A stretch of DNA of 10,526 nucleotides from an uncultured Clostridia bacterium (GTDB lineage: Bacteria > Bacillota > Clostridia > TANB77 > CAG-508), in assembly GCA_947631725.1 (NCBI GenBank), contig CANRML010000042.1, forward strand, positions 1-10,526, read 5' to 3'. The notes beneath the pieces were generated by a model that saw only the letters and a list, made by a program, of their open reading frames with translations, did not search any database and had not been told where the DNA came from. The position numbers and the translations under genes are program-made. Shown here piece by piece: positions 1 to 7,176 of this stretch. Every line of letters begins with the position of its first letter. The stretch's first letter is position 1.

Positions 1-33
1 CTAAGATTTTTAAATAATAATTAAGAGAAATGG

Positions 34-62
34 TTGATTTTTTAGGAAAAATATGTTAAAAT
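34..62 (+). promoter_or_regulatory. Housekeeping-type promoter for the transglutaminase/cohesin operon
   Basis: A -35 box TTGATT (34-39) and a -10 box TAAAAT (57-62) are separated by exactly 17 bases, with an extended -10 TG at 54-55. Transcription would begin near 69, giving a leader of about 32 bases before the start at 101. A strong AGGGGAGG ribosome binding site lies at 88-95. Confidence 0.75.
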
Positions 63-100
63 AAATAGGATTTATAAATTTAATATTAGGGGAGGATATT

Positions 101-3100
101 ATGACAACAAAAAAATTTATTTCTACAATACTTCTTATAGCAATTTTGGCAACACAATTTTCATTTTTAAGTTTTGTTATGCCAGTCGTAGTTAATGCTA
201 AAGAAGATACTCAAACAAAAACAACAGAAAATATCGCAAAAAAATATTTCTATAATCAATTAGATGATGATGCTAAAGTATTTTATGAGATTTTCGATGA
301 AATGTTTTATGGATGCGATTATGATGCTTTAAAAGCAGAACTTAGTAAAGGAGATTCTGATTTTGGCGTTAATTCTTTAGATATTACTTCTAAAATTAGC
401 AATAATGAAAATCTAAGAAACAAATTAGACTCTTATACTAAAGGAGGTCAAGAGCTATTAAATACAATGGGAGCTGCTAGAGATGCTTATTTTGCTGATC
501 ATGCAGGACTATTCTATGTTGATGCTGACCATGTAACCCTTAGAGTTTTAAGTCAAGGTGGAAGATTAAAAGTATTTTTAGGAATTGGTAGATCTGAAAC
601 TTATATAAATAAAGCTTTCTGGGATTATGAAAATAAAAAAGTTAAAACTCAAGAACTTATTAAAGCTTTAGATGATGTTAAAACAGCTTTAGCATCTGAT
701 GTTGAACAAGTTAGAGCAGTAGTTGCTTCAGAAAATCAAGATATAGTTGAGCAACAAATTAAAAAAGCTCATGAATTAGTTATAAAAGCTAATTCATACA
801 AATTAGAAGAAACAATAATAGAAGAAAATAAGTCAATACAAAATGAAGATGAAAAAGGTGACCCATGGAATGTTAGAACAGTTTATGGTGCTTTTGGACC
901 TAAACACGAAATTGTTTGTGAAGGTTTTGCAAGAGCATTTAAAATGATATTAGACGAAATGGATATTCCTTGTGTTTTAGTTTATGGTGCTTATGTTACT
1001 AGTGTAAAATATGAAGAACATATGTGGAATTATGTTCAATTAGGTAATAAATGGTATGGTGTTGATCCTACTTGGGATAATACAGATAAAAAAGATACAG
1101 ACAAAGAATTTGTAGGTCAAGAAGCACCAGAAAAAGTTTCAACAGAATATTTCTTAGCAGGTAATGATAAAATGGCTTTAAATCACCGTGTTACAGGAAT
1201 TATGTCTGTTTCAAACTTTGAATTTAAATATCCACCTATTGAAGATTCAAGTGATAAATATGAAATTGCTTATGAAAATGCAGGTTTAAGAGTTGAAATA
1301 GATGACGAAAGTTATGATGAAGAAGATGGAATTGCAGCTGGTAAATTTAAAATTAGTTATTTCATAGACTTAAATGAAAATGGTGTTGAAGACCCAGGTG
1401 AGAGGATGGGTTACCAAAAAGCAAAAGAACATGGATATTATTTAATTTGTAGTACAATGCAATATAATAAACCAGACTATGATTTCTCTCAAGATCCAGT
1501 AAATGGATTAAAAGAAGAATCTTGGACACAAAATAGCTATTTTTCTTATACAGATCCAAAAATCTATGGATCATTACGTGATTTCTATGAAGATAATGGG
1601 GAAGAAGTAGTAGAAAATGATGGAAAAGAAGGTAGAGATTCATATTTGTCTTTCTATAACGCAAATTGTTATTATCTACAATTTGGTGTTACTCAAGATG
1701 CACCAGTAGATGCTAGAGATGCTTCAACTGTAGAAGATATTGCTAGGATGACAACTTATTTTGGAACAACTGAAGATATGCTTGCTGTATCTAACTTACT
1801 ATTAAATCCTAATGGTTCACATGTAAAGGCTCCATATATTAAAACTGCTAGTCCAATTCAAAATTCAACAATGTATATTGGAGAAAAATATCACTGTGAA
1901 ATTGTTTATGATGAAAAATTAGTTCCAATTCCTGGTGAAACATTAGAACCAAAAGTTACTATAGAAAAATCTTCAAATGCTGGGGATAACAGATATAGTT
2001 TAACTGAATTCCACTTTGATAATGATAGAACAATTACATTTGATTTCACACCAAGTGATTTATATGCAGATGATTCTGTTTTCTATATAATTGATATGAT
2101 GGGATTAATGGGAGAAAATTCTCAAAAAAGACCAATGCCAGCTAGTTACTTCTGTGCTCACAAATGTGCAGCTTATGCTTATAAATCTCAAGGAATTGAT
2201 TGGAACGTTTATGGTAAACCAACACTTATGGATGACGTAAACTTGGATGATATGACAGATGAAGAAAATTCAGACTTAGCTGATTTATTAAAACATAGGA
2301 TGACACTTGTTACAACTACTACAAAACCTTCTGAAGAAAAAGCAATGAACGATATGTTAACAGATGAAATGACAGATGGTGGCAAAGTTGTTAAGAGTGA
2401 AACATATAATATTAAATTGACTTTATGCAAAATGCAAAAAATTAGAGATGGTCAATCAGTTAGAATTATGCTTGGATTTCCTAATGGATATGGACCAGAA
2501 GATGCTGGTGTTACATTTAAAGCATATCACTATATTAAAGATAATACAGGAAAAATAATAGATGTTGAAGAAATTCCTTGCTTAGTTACTGAACTTGGTT
2601 TAGTTATTGAGTGTTCTTCATTTAGTCCATTTACTATTGCAGCAATTGAAGATGCTAAAAAAGAAGATACATCAAAAACTGTTATATTCCAAACAAGTCA
2701 AGGTGGAGAAGTCTATACTGATGATGCAAAAACACAAAAAGCTAATAAAATAGTATTTAATGATGAAACAAGAGAAGCAAAAATTACAATAAAACCAGAT
2801 GAAGGATATGTTGTTGACGATATAGTTATTGGTGAACAAATAATCGATATTAATGGTGATGATACTTTATCAGTTTCTGCAAATGAAAATAATGAAGTAA
2901 CTTATACTATTAAATATGATGATTTGAAAAAACAAAATTATGAAGCAATGGTCGCTAAAGTAGCTTTTATTCCTGAGGTAACTAAGGAAGCAGAAAAAGA
3001 ACAAGGGATGGAAATTGTTTCTCAACCTCTAGCTCAATCTTCAGTTGAAATTGTTTCAAGTCTTGATAAAGAAAAATATGATGAAGGAGAAACAGTTGAG

Positions 3101-3931
3101 GTTACTTATAAAGTTAATAACTTTAATAGTCTTGAAGATAATACTATATCTGGACTTGGAGCATTATTAACTTATAATAATGAAGCTTTACACTTAGTTG
3201 ATATTGAAGCTGGCCCAAATTGGACTTTCAGTAATTCTATTACTGATGTAACAGAAGGACATAATTTAATTGGAACATACTCACTAGAAAATGATTCACT
3301 TCAATATGTTGAATCTCAAGTTGGTTCTGTAATATTTAAAGCTAAATTTATTGTAATAGAAAATGAAAATGTAATTGAACAAATTAAGCTTTCACATATT
3401 GATATAGGAACAGGTAAAGAATCTGTAAAAGCTAGTGATGTTATCACAAATGTTGTAATAGAACAAATACCAGATATTATTGAAGAAAAACTTGAAAATC
3501 AAGGTGAAGGACATTATACAATTACTGATGACTTAGTGAAAGGTGTAGAAATAGGAGAGACTGTTGCTACAATGAAAACTAAAGTTACATCTGGAACAAC
3601 TTTACCAGTAGTATTTTTCAAACACAGTGCAGAAGCTCCTGAAACATTAATTGAATTAGGTGATAATGAAAAAATATTTACAGGAACTGTAATTAAAGTA
3701 GGAAGTCGTCAATGGAGAGTTGTTGTTAGATCAGATTTGGATGGTAATGGTGAACTAACAGCTAATGATATAGCATTATTTAAATTAGATTATATTGGTG
3801 AAGAAAAATTGCAAGATATTTATTTATTAGCAGCTGATACAGATGGTGTAACTACAACAGATTTTCCAACTTCTGCAAATGATTTAGTTATGATGATTTT
3901 ACAGTATAATGAAATCGCACTTGATGATTAA
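101..3931 (+). CDS. Secreted transglutaminase-like protein with cohesin-like module and C-terminal dockerin
   Basis: A 1276-residue exported protein. Residues 1-34 form a signal peptide with likely cleavage after VNA. Residues about 260-330 are a transglutaminase-like fold with the full Cys-His-Asp set: C273 in IVCEGFA, H307 in EEHMWNYV and D322 in GVDPTWD. The next 500 residues are extracellular beta-rich material that I cannot assign; they include an acidic DLNENGVEDPGE loop (about 423) that may bind calcium. Residues about 861-960 look like another beta-sandwich repeat. Residues about 981-1125 resemble a cohesin and share a DKEKY..G..VE opening with the next gene's cohesin. Residues about 1139-1210 are a pre-dockerin module. 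Residues 1212-1276 are dockerin-like: the first loop DLDGNGELTANDIA is canonical and the second (D1246 onward) is degenerate. Such folds may be transglutaminases or, more often in bacteria, proteases; the substrate is unknown. It is first in a two-gene operon, followed 14 bases later by an anchored cohesin protein. Confidence 0.88.
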   Translation: MTTKKFISTILLIAILATQFSFLSFVMPVVVNAKEDTQTKTTENIAKKYFYNQLDDDAKVFYEIFDEMFYGCDYDALKAELSKGDSDFGVNSLDITSKISNNENLRNKLDSYTKGGQELLNTMGAARDAYFADHAGLFYVDADHVTLRVLSQGGRLKVFLGIGRSETYINKAFWDYENKKVKTQELIKALDDVKTALASDVEQVRAVVASENQDIVEQQIKKAHELVIKANSYKLEETIIEENKSIQNEDEKGDPWNVRTVYGAFGPKHEIVCEGFARAFKMILDEMDIPCVLVYGAYVTSVKYEEHMWNYVQLGNKWYGVDPTWDNTDKKDTDKEFVGQEAPEKVSTEYFLAGNDKMALNHRVTGIMSVSNFEFKYPPIEDSSDKYEIAYENAGLRVEIDDESYDEEDGIAAGKFKISYFIDLNENGVEDPGERMGYQKAKEHGYYLICSTMQYNKPDYDFSQDPVNGLKEESWTQNSYFSYTDPKIYGSLRDFYEDNGEEVVENDGKEGRDSYLSFYNANCYYLQFGVTQDAPVDARDASTVEDIARMTTYFGTTEDMLAVSNLLLNPNGSHVKAPYIKTASPIQNSTMYIGEKYHCEIVYDEKLVPIPGETLEPKVTIEKSSNAGDNRYSLTEFHFDNDRTITFDFTPSDLYADDSVFYIIDMMGLMGENSQKRPMPASYFCAHKCAAYAYKSQGIDWNVYGKPTLMDDVNLDDMTDEENSDLADLLKHRMTLVTTTTKPSEEKAMNDMLTDEMTDGGKVVKSETYNIKLTLCKMQKIRDGQSVRIMLGFPNGYGPEDAGVTFKAYHYIKDNTGKIIDVEEIPCLVTELGLVIECSSFSPFTIAAIEDAKKEDTSKTVIFQTSQGGEVYTDDAKTQKANKIVFNDETREAKITIKPDEGYVVDDIVIGEQIIDINGDDTLSVSANENNEVTYTIKYDDLKKQNYEAMVAKVAFIPEVTKEAEKEQGMEIVSQPLAQSSVEIVSSLDKEKYDEGETVEVTYKVNNFNSLEDNTISGLGALLTYNNEALHLVDIEAGPNWTFSNSITDVTEGHNLIGTYSLENDSLQYVESQVGSVIFKAKFIVIENENVIEQIKLSHIDIGTGKESVKASDVITNVVIEQIPDIIEEKLENQGEGHYTITDDLVKGVEIGETVATMKTKVTSGTTLPVVFFKHSAEAPETLIELGDNEKIFTGTVIKVGSRQWRVVVRSDLDGNGELTANDIALFKLDYIGEEKLQDIYLLAADTDGVTTTDFPTSANDLVMMILQYNEIALDD

Positions 3932-3945
3932 AAAAGGAGAAATTG

Positions 3946-4821
3946 ATGAAAAGAAAAATTTTTATTATAAGTATTATAATGTTAATACTAACTTCTGTAT
4001 TTACAATAGATGTTTATGCACAAAGTAGTATTACATCTGCAACAATTACAATATCATCTGATAAAGAAAAATATAATCCAGGTGATGCAGTTGAATTTAC
4101 AATAAGCTTAAAAGATTTACAAGCAGATAAAGGTATCATGTCATTTGGAGCTTATTTGGAATATGATTCTAATTTACTAGAATTAGACACTACTTTTAAG
4201 GGCCTTTCTGGTTGGACTAATGGTACAATAAATACTGAAACTAACAGATTTATAGTTTCTAGGGATACTCGTTCTTCTAACAATGAAGATATTGGTAAAA
4301 TTACTTTTAAAGCTAAAGAAGTAATAAATGATACTTCTGTAAAAATATCTTTAAAAAAATTAGAGTTAGCTAATGGTGTTGATTATGTTATTGATAAGGT
4401 TGATTCAAATTCAGCAATAATAACAAAGAGTGCTATATCTTCAGGAAATAATAATCCATCAACAAACCCTAGTACTCCAAGTAATCCTGATAACCCTAGT
4501 AATCAACCGGAAACTCCAAATAATCCTGGTTCTACAACTGATTCAGGAAATGGTAATAAAGAAAATAATAGTAATAATACTGCTACAAGTCAAAATCAAA
4601 ATAATGCAGGAAATAAAGGTAATAATATTACTGCAAACAATACAACTTCTGAAACAACAAATAGTGTAAATAAGAGTAATAAAACTATTCCTTATTCAGG
4701 AGCAAGTTCAATATTAATTCAAATAATTGGAGTTGTAGCTATTGTATCAATAATATTATTTATACGATTAAAATTATTAGATATAAAAATAAATAAAAAT
4801 AATAATGATAAAGATATGTAG
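3946..4821 (+). CDS. Surface-anchored cohesin-domain protein
   Basis: A 291-residue exported protein. I place the start at ATG 3946, not the in-frame TTG at 3943, because the AAAGGAGA ribosome binding site (3933-3940) is only two bases from the TTG and five from the ATG. Residues 1-25 are a signal peptide ending VYA. Residues about 27-160 are one cohesin-like domain (DKEKYNPGDAVEFTISL opening, SFGAYLEYDSNLLEL core, GKITFKAKEV near the end). Residues about 163-245 are a low-complexity linker rich in Asn, Ser, Thr and Pro. The C terminus has IPYSG (248-252), a hydrophobic stretch (about 254-274) and a basic tail, which is the layout of a sortase substrate with a variant motif or of a plain transmembrane anchor. 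By architecture it is a minimal anchoring scaffoldin, and the partner most likely to dock is the dockerin-bearing protein encoded 14 bases upstream. Docking is inferred, not shown. Confidence 0.85.
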   Translation: MKRKIFIISIIMLILTSVFTIDVYAQSSITSATITISSDKEKYNPGDAVEFTISLKDLQADKGIMSFGAYLEYDSNLLELDTTFKGLSGWTNGTINTETNRFIVSRDTRSSNNEDIGKITFKAKEVINDTSVKISLKKLELANGVDYVIDKVDSNSAIITKSAISSGNNNPSTNPSTPSNPDNPSNQPETPNNPGSTTDSGNGNKENNSNNTATSQNQNNAGNKGNNITANNTTSETTNSVNKSNKTIPYSGASSILIQIIGVVAIVSIILFIRLKLLDIKINKNNNDKDM

Positions 4822-4828
4822 TAAAATG

Positions 4829-4860
4829 AAAGAAGGTGTTAGTTCAACACCTTCTTTTTA
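4829..4860. terminator. Bidirectional rho-independent terminator between convergent genes
   Basis: A perfect 10-base stem (4831-4840 with 4846-4855) encloses a five-base loop and is extended by A-T pairs. It is followed by TTTTTA on the plus strand and by TTTCATTTT on the minus strand. It sits between the stop of the cohesin gene (4821) and the stop of the convergent spoIIID gene (4864), so it can serve both. Confidence 0.88.
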
Positions 4861-4863
4861 GCT

Positions 4864-5121
4864 TTAATGTTTTTTCATGAGATATTTTATCTTTGTTGCT
4901 ATTCCTCCTCTAAAAGCTCTCTCATTCATGTTTTCCTTCAACAAATCTTGCGCTTTTCCTGCTAAACTTGGGTTATAAGTAGGAAGCTGTTTTGTTAAAT
5001 GTTTATGAATAGTACTTTTAGCAACACCAAAGACTTTGGCTGTTTCTCGCACGGTAGATTGTGTGTTAACAAAATACCGAGCTTCTTCGAGAACTCTGCT
5101 TCTTAATTCATCTCCCCGCAT
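4864..5121 (-). CDS. spoIIID: Sporulation transcriptional regulator SpoIIID
   Basis: An 85-residue protein matching SpoIIID, the small DNA-binding regulator of the mother cell during sporulation, which activates and represses genes in the sigma-E to sigma-K stage. The helix-turn-helix is plain (TVRETAKVFGVAKSTIHKHL, residues about 23-42). It is followed by the family's LP..NP.LA segment and by the conserved C-terminal RGG.ATK.KY signature. Length is close to that of other SpoIIID proteins (about 85-95). The start ATG (5119-5121) has an AGGAGGT ribosome binding site six bases upstream (5128-5134, minus strand). The gene is monocistronic, convergent with the cohesin operon and divergent from the gene at 5302. 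Its presence indicates an endospore former. Confidence 0.95.
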   Translation of the reverse strand: MRGDELRSRVLEEARYFVNTQSTVRETAKVFGVAKSTIHKHLTKQLPTYNPSLAGKAQDLLKENMNERAFRGGIATKIKYLMKKH

Positions 5122-5155
5122 AAAGCTACCTCCTAAATGAAATATTTCCTATATA

Positions 5156-5184
5156 ATTATACTACATTATTTACATAATTTCAA
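5156..5184 (-). promoter_or_regulatory. Promoter-like sequence upstream of spoIIID
   Basis: Read on the minus strand, TTGAAA (5184-5179) and TATAAT (5161-5156) are separated by 17 bases. This is close to perfect for the housekeeping sigma factor. In Bacillus, spoIIID is transcribed by sigma-E, and I do not see a clear sigma-E -10 (CATA-type) here, so the promoter class is worth checking. Confidence 0.65.
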
Positions 5185-5250
5185 GTATTATCTATAATTC
5201 CTGTATAAACTACCAATATCTCTTAAATATTTTATAATACAAACGCAAAA

Positions 5251-5279
5251 TTGAAAAGATTATTAAAATCTGATATAAT
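5251..5279 (+). promoter_or_regulatory. Consensus promoter for the uncharacterised gene at 5302
   Basis: TTGAAA (5251-5256), a 17-base spacer and TATAAT (5274-5279), with TG at 5271-5272 as an extended -10. Transcription should start near 5286. This places any in-frame start at 5251 inside the promoter and fixes the real start at TTG 5302. Confidence 0.85.
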
Positions 5280-5301
5280 AAAAATGGTGGAGGTGTTTAA
5301 A

Positions 5302-6003
5302 TTGAAAAAATCTGAAATAAAGAATATACTATTTTCAATGAGAACTACTGAAAACGAAGAAATTATAAATAATTTACTTGGAAAAATAGATTTATTAAGT
5401 GAAGAAAAGCTACATAATATTTTAGTACAAGTTGAAGACAATGAAGAAAGTATTAAAAAATATCTACAAGAAAAGATAAATTCAATGCAAGGTCAACATG
5501 AAACTCATACTAGAATTAATAAAATGTTTTCATATGGAATTTCAGGTAGCACTATTCACTTGCATATGCCTGTTGATTTACATGAAATGTTTGCAAAAAT
5601 AGGAATATCAAAAACAGTTAATACTGTTAATTTATATTTATTAGATGCAATTAATAGAATAACAATGATGCGAGCTGAAGGATTTTATAAATTTCTTGAT
5701 AAAAATAATATATATATGATTTCTCCTATATTACTTAAAAGAGAATTAGAATTTTTAAATAAATTAGATTTTATGATACAAATTTATAAGAAAAAAGAGC
5801 TGCAGGATGAACAATTTGTTGCTGAACATCCAGAGTCACAGCTTGCCGTCAGAATATTTGGAAATGACAAAGATGTAGGGACAGCAATAATAGGATTTGA
5901 TACGATAAATTCAAAAGAGTGGCAAGAAAAAAAATCTAAACAAATACAAATATTTAATGAAAAGGGAATTAACTTAGAATTTGAAGAAAAATCCATAGAA
6001 TAG
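5302..6003 (+). CDS. Conserved protein of unknown function
   Basis: A 233-residue, probably cytoplasmic protein with no signal peptide or membrane segment. The start is TTG 5302: GGAGGT (5289-5294) lies seven bases upstream, while the earlier in-frame TTG (5251) is the -35 box and ATG 5284 lies at the transcription start with no binding site. Residues 1-70 are charged and helical. The centre carries a distinctive block, YGISGSTIHLHMPVDLHEM (about residues 74-92), then NTVNLYLLDAINRI and IYMISPILLKRELEFL. The C-terminal part has RIFGNDKDVGTAIIGFDTI and is very rich in Lys and Glu. The protein resembles hypothetical proteins I associate with Firmicutes accessory regions, but I know of no function and assign none. 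The HLH motif could bind a metal or be catalytic; that is speculation. It stands alone behind its own promoter. Confidence 0.85.
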   Translation: MKKSEIKNILFSMRTTENEEIINNLLGKIDLLSEEKLHNILVQVEDNEESIKKYLQEKINSMQGQHETHTRINKMFSYGISGSTIHLHMPVDLHEMFAKIGISKTVNTVNLYLLDAINRITMMRAEGFYKFLDKNNIYMISPILLKRELEFLNKLDFMIQIYKKKELQDEQFVAEHPESQLAVRIFGNDKDVGTAIIGFDTINSKEWQEKKSKQIQIFNEKGINLEFEEKSIE

Positions 6004-6084
6004 AATCATTTTTATAAAAAATGAAGCGTAGGGGAGAGGAACTGTTAAAAAACAGAAATTAAAAATATATTTTTAAGTATAATG
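6004..6084. other. Intergenic stretch with stacked small dyads
   Basis: Just after the stop are three AT-rich dyads: TCATTTTT/AAAAATGA (6006-6024), CTGTT-AAAA-AACAG (6042-6055), and an exact 18-base palindrome TTAAAAATATATTTTTAA (6059-6076). None has the GC-rich stem plus T-run of a good terminator, though together they may stop transcription weakly. A G-rich patch, GCGTAGGGGAGAGGAAC (6026-6042), stands out from its surroundings. Confidence 0.4.
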
Positions 6085-6113
6085 TTGCCAATATATAATT
6101 TCTATAGTATAAT
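6085..6113 (+). promoter_or_regulatory. Promoter for the methyltransferase gene and its leader
   Basis: TTGCCA (6085-6090), a 17-base spacer and a perfect TATAAT (6108-6113). Transcription should start near 6120, which gives an unusually long leader of about 200 bases before the methyltransferase start at 6318. Confidence 0.82.
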
Positions 6114-6184
6114 ATAAGTGTAGTAAATCAATTCAGTCGTTCGCGTTTTACTACCAGATAAACAAAATGTTTAAAGGAATAATG

Positions 6185-6241
6185 ATGAGTCTTAAGAATC
6201 TCTTCATGAATGGCAAAAATATATACACAAAATTTTTGTGA
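6185..6241 (+). CDS. Candidate leader peptide 1 (18 codons)
   Basis: The frame reads MSLKNLFMNGKNIYTKFL and stops with TGA at 6239-6241. AAAGGA (6173-6178) lies six bases upstream of the ATG at 6185; another ATG directly precedes it at 6182. Its last five codons lie in the CACAAA/TTTGTG hairpin, so ribosome progress would alter folding. This is expected of a regulatory leader peptide. Short frames occur by chance in AT-rich DNA, so confidence is limited. Confidence 0.4.
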   Translation: MSLKNLFMNGKNIYTKFL

Positions 6242-6277
6242 TTGTTTTTGTTATATATTAATGAAAGGAGGTTCTTT

Positions 6278-6301
6278 TTGTATACAATCATAATATTATA
6301 A
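6278..6301 (+). CDS. Candidate leader peptide 2 (7 codons, TTG start)
   Basis: The frame is TTG TAT ACA ATC ATA ATA TTA TAA (MYTIIIL). It is proposed only because AAAGGAGG (6264-6271), the strongest ribosome binding site in the leader, is six bases upstream of the TTG and serves no other gene. Its stop overlaps the start of the methyltransferase binding site. The start codon lies in a 10-base palindrome, TTGTATACAA (6278-6287). Confidence 0.35.
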   Translation: MYTIIIL

Positions 6302-6317
6302 AAGGAGAATAGTAGAA

Positions 6318-7085
6318 ATGGAAATAAACGAATATGATTATTATAATAATTTAGCAAACTGGTCTTTTGATGATATAAATTATATAGAAGAGGTCTTTAC
6401 AAATTGGATTTATGAGGAAAAAATAAAGGAACATACAAATAAATTTTCAAAAATTTTAGATTTAGGTACAGCAGCTGGAGAAAAAGTCTTAAAGAATTTT
6501 CCAGATTGTGCTGAAATATTAGGAACTGATTTTTCAATTGAAATGATTAAATCAGCAAATCAGAACTTAATTAATAGTAGAAGAAAAAATATTACTTTTA
6601 GAGTTATGAACAATTTAAAAATGGATACGCCCAACAATTATTTTGATTTGGTAACAGCTCGCCACACAAAAATTAATCCAACACAGATATACAAAACTTT
6701 AAAACCTGGTGGGTGTTTAATATTAAGAGGCGTTGATAAATTGGATTGTTGGGAATTAAAATATATGTTTAAAAAAGGTCAAGCTTACAAAGATTTAAAG
6801 CCAATTAGTTTAATTGATTATGAAAATATATTAGATGCTGGATTTGAAAATGTTGAATTAGTTCCAATTCATATAAGAGAATACTATAAAACAAAAGAAG
6901 ATTTTTTAGCATTATTATTAAAAACTCCAATTTTAACTGGTTTTTCAGAAGAAAACGAAAATAATAATTTGAAATTAGATATTGATATGGCGTTGCTAGA
7001 CAAATATATTAATTCACATAAAACTAACAAGGGAATTTTGTTAATAAGAAGATATTATGGAATTACTGCGAAAAAAAATCATTAG
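6318..7085 (+). CDS. Class I SAM-dependent methyltransferase
   Basis: A 255-residue cytoplasmic enzyme predicted to move a methyl group from S-adenosylmethionine to an unknown acceptor. The Rossmann-type core is visible: motif I DLGTAAGE (48-55, binds the methionine part of SAM), an acidic residue after strand 2 (D71 in LGTDFS), motif IV DLVTARH (110-116) and LKPGG (128-132) before strand 5. Motif I has two alanines where many relatives have glycines. An N-terminal cap (1-44) rich in Tyr, Trp and acidic residues and a C-terminal third (about 170-250) ending LLIRRYYGI probably choose the substrate. AAAAGGAG (about 6300-6307) supports ATG 6318. It stands alone behind a long leader with possible leader peptides, which makes induction by a ribosome-stalling compound possible; the sequence does not resemble Erm or Cfr, so a role in resistance is only a guess. 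Confidence 0.88.
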   Translation: MEINEYDYYNNLANWSFDDINYIEEVFTNWIYEEKIKEHTNKFSKILDLGTAAGEKVLKNFPDCAEILGTDFSIEMIKSANQNLINSRRKNITFRVMNNLKMDTPNNYFDLVTARHTKINPTQIYKTLKPGGCLILRGVDKLDCWELKYMFKKGQAYKDLKPISLIDYENILDAGFENVELVPIHIREYYKTKEDFLALLLKTPILTGFSEENENNNLKLDIDMALLDKYINSHKTNKGILLIRRYYGITAKKNH

Positions 7086-7125
7086 ATTTCAAAATTAGGA
7101 CTTAATCTATTGTAATTGCGAATTA

Positions 7126-7154
7126 TTGACAAAACTCATTTAATGTCATATTAT
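7126..7154 (+). promoter_or_regulatory. Strong promoter now leading into decayed sequence
   Basis: TTGACA (7126-7131), a 17-base spacer and TATTAT (7149-7154), followed by AAACAATAG. The 45 bases 7121-7165 match 10391-10435 at 36 positions by hand alignment without gaps. The DNA downstream has no intact gene, only fragments. Confidence 0.75.
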
Positions 7155-7176
7155 ATAAACAATAGTAAAAGGTAAT

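Larger units (their letters stand above)
6114..6317 (+). promoter_or_regulatory. Long structured leader upstream of the methyltransferase
   Basis: About 200 transcribed bases before the gene. In order there are: an 8-base stem right at the 5' end (GTAGTAAA 6120-6127 with TTTACTAC 6147-6154); a small AAACA/TGTTT hairpin (6160-6172); a candidate leader peptide (6185-6241); a CACAAA/TTTGTG hairpin (6227-6241) followed by a T-rich run, which looks like a weak terminator; a very strong AAAGGAGG site (6264-6271) serving a 7-codon frame; and the gene's own AAAAGGAG site (about 6300-6307). This layout resembles translation- or attenuation-controlled leaders found ahead of ribosome-targeting resistance genes, but I do not recognise the specific sequence. 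Confidence 0.5.

Noticed and set aside
1362..1664. Minus-strand frames inside the transglutaminase gene (also 2209-2430)
   Set aside because: They are mirror frames of a strongly supported gene, with no start signals and unnatural composition.
3943..3945. TTG start for the cohesin protein
   Set aside because: It is only two bases from the ribosome binding site. The ATG directly after it is better placed.
4430..4669. Second plus-strand frame in the cohesin linker
   Set aside because: It is a frame-shifted reading of a low-complexity AAT/ACT-rich linker, giving a run of Ile, Leu and Gln.
5251..5301. In-frame extension of the 5302 gene starting at TTG 5251 or ATG 5284
   Set aside because: TTG 5251 is the -35 box of a perfect promoter, and ATG 5284 lies at the predicted transcription start with no ribosome binding site. 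GGAGGT at 5289-5294 points to TTG 5302.
6261..6293. Ten-codon frame starting ATG 6261
   Set aside because: The strong AAAGGAGG lies inside it rather than ahead of it, so nothing would initiate there.
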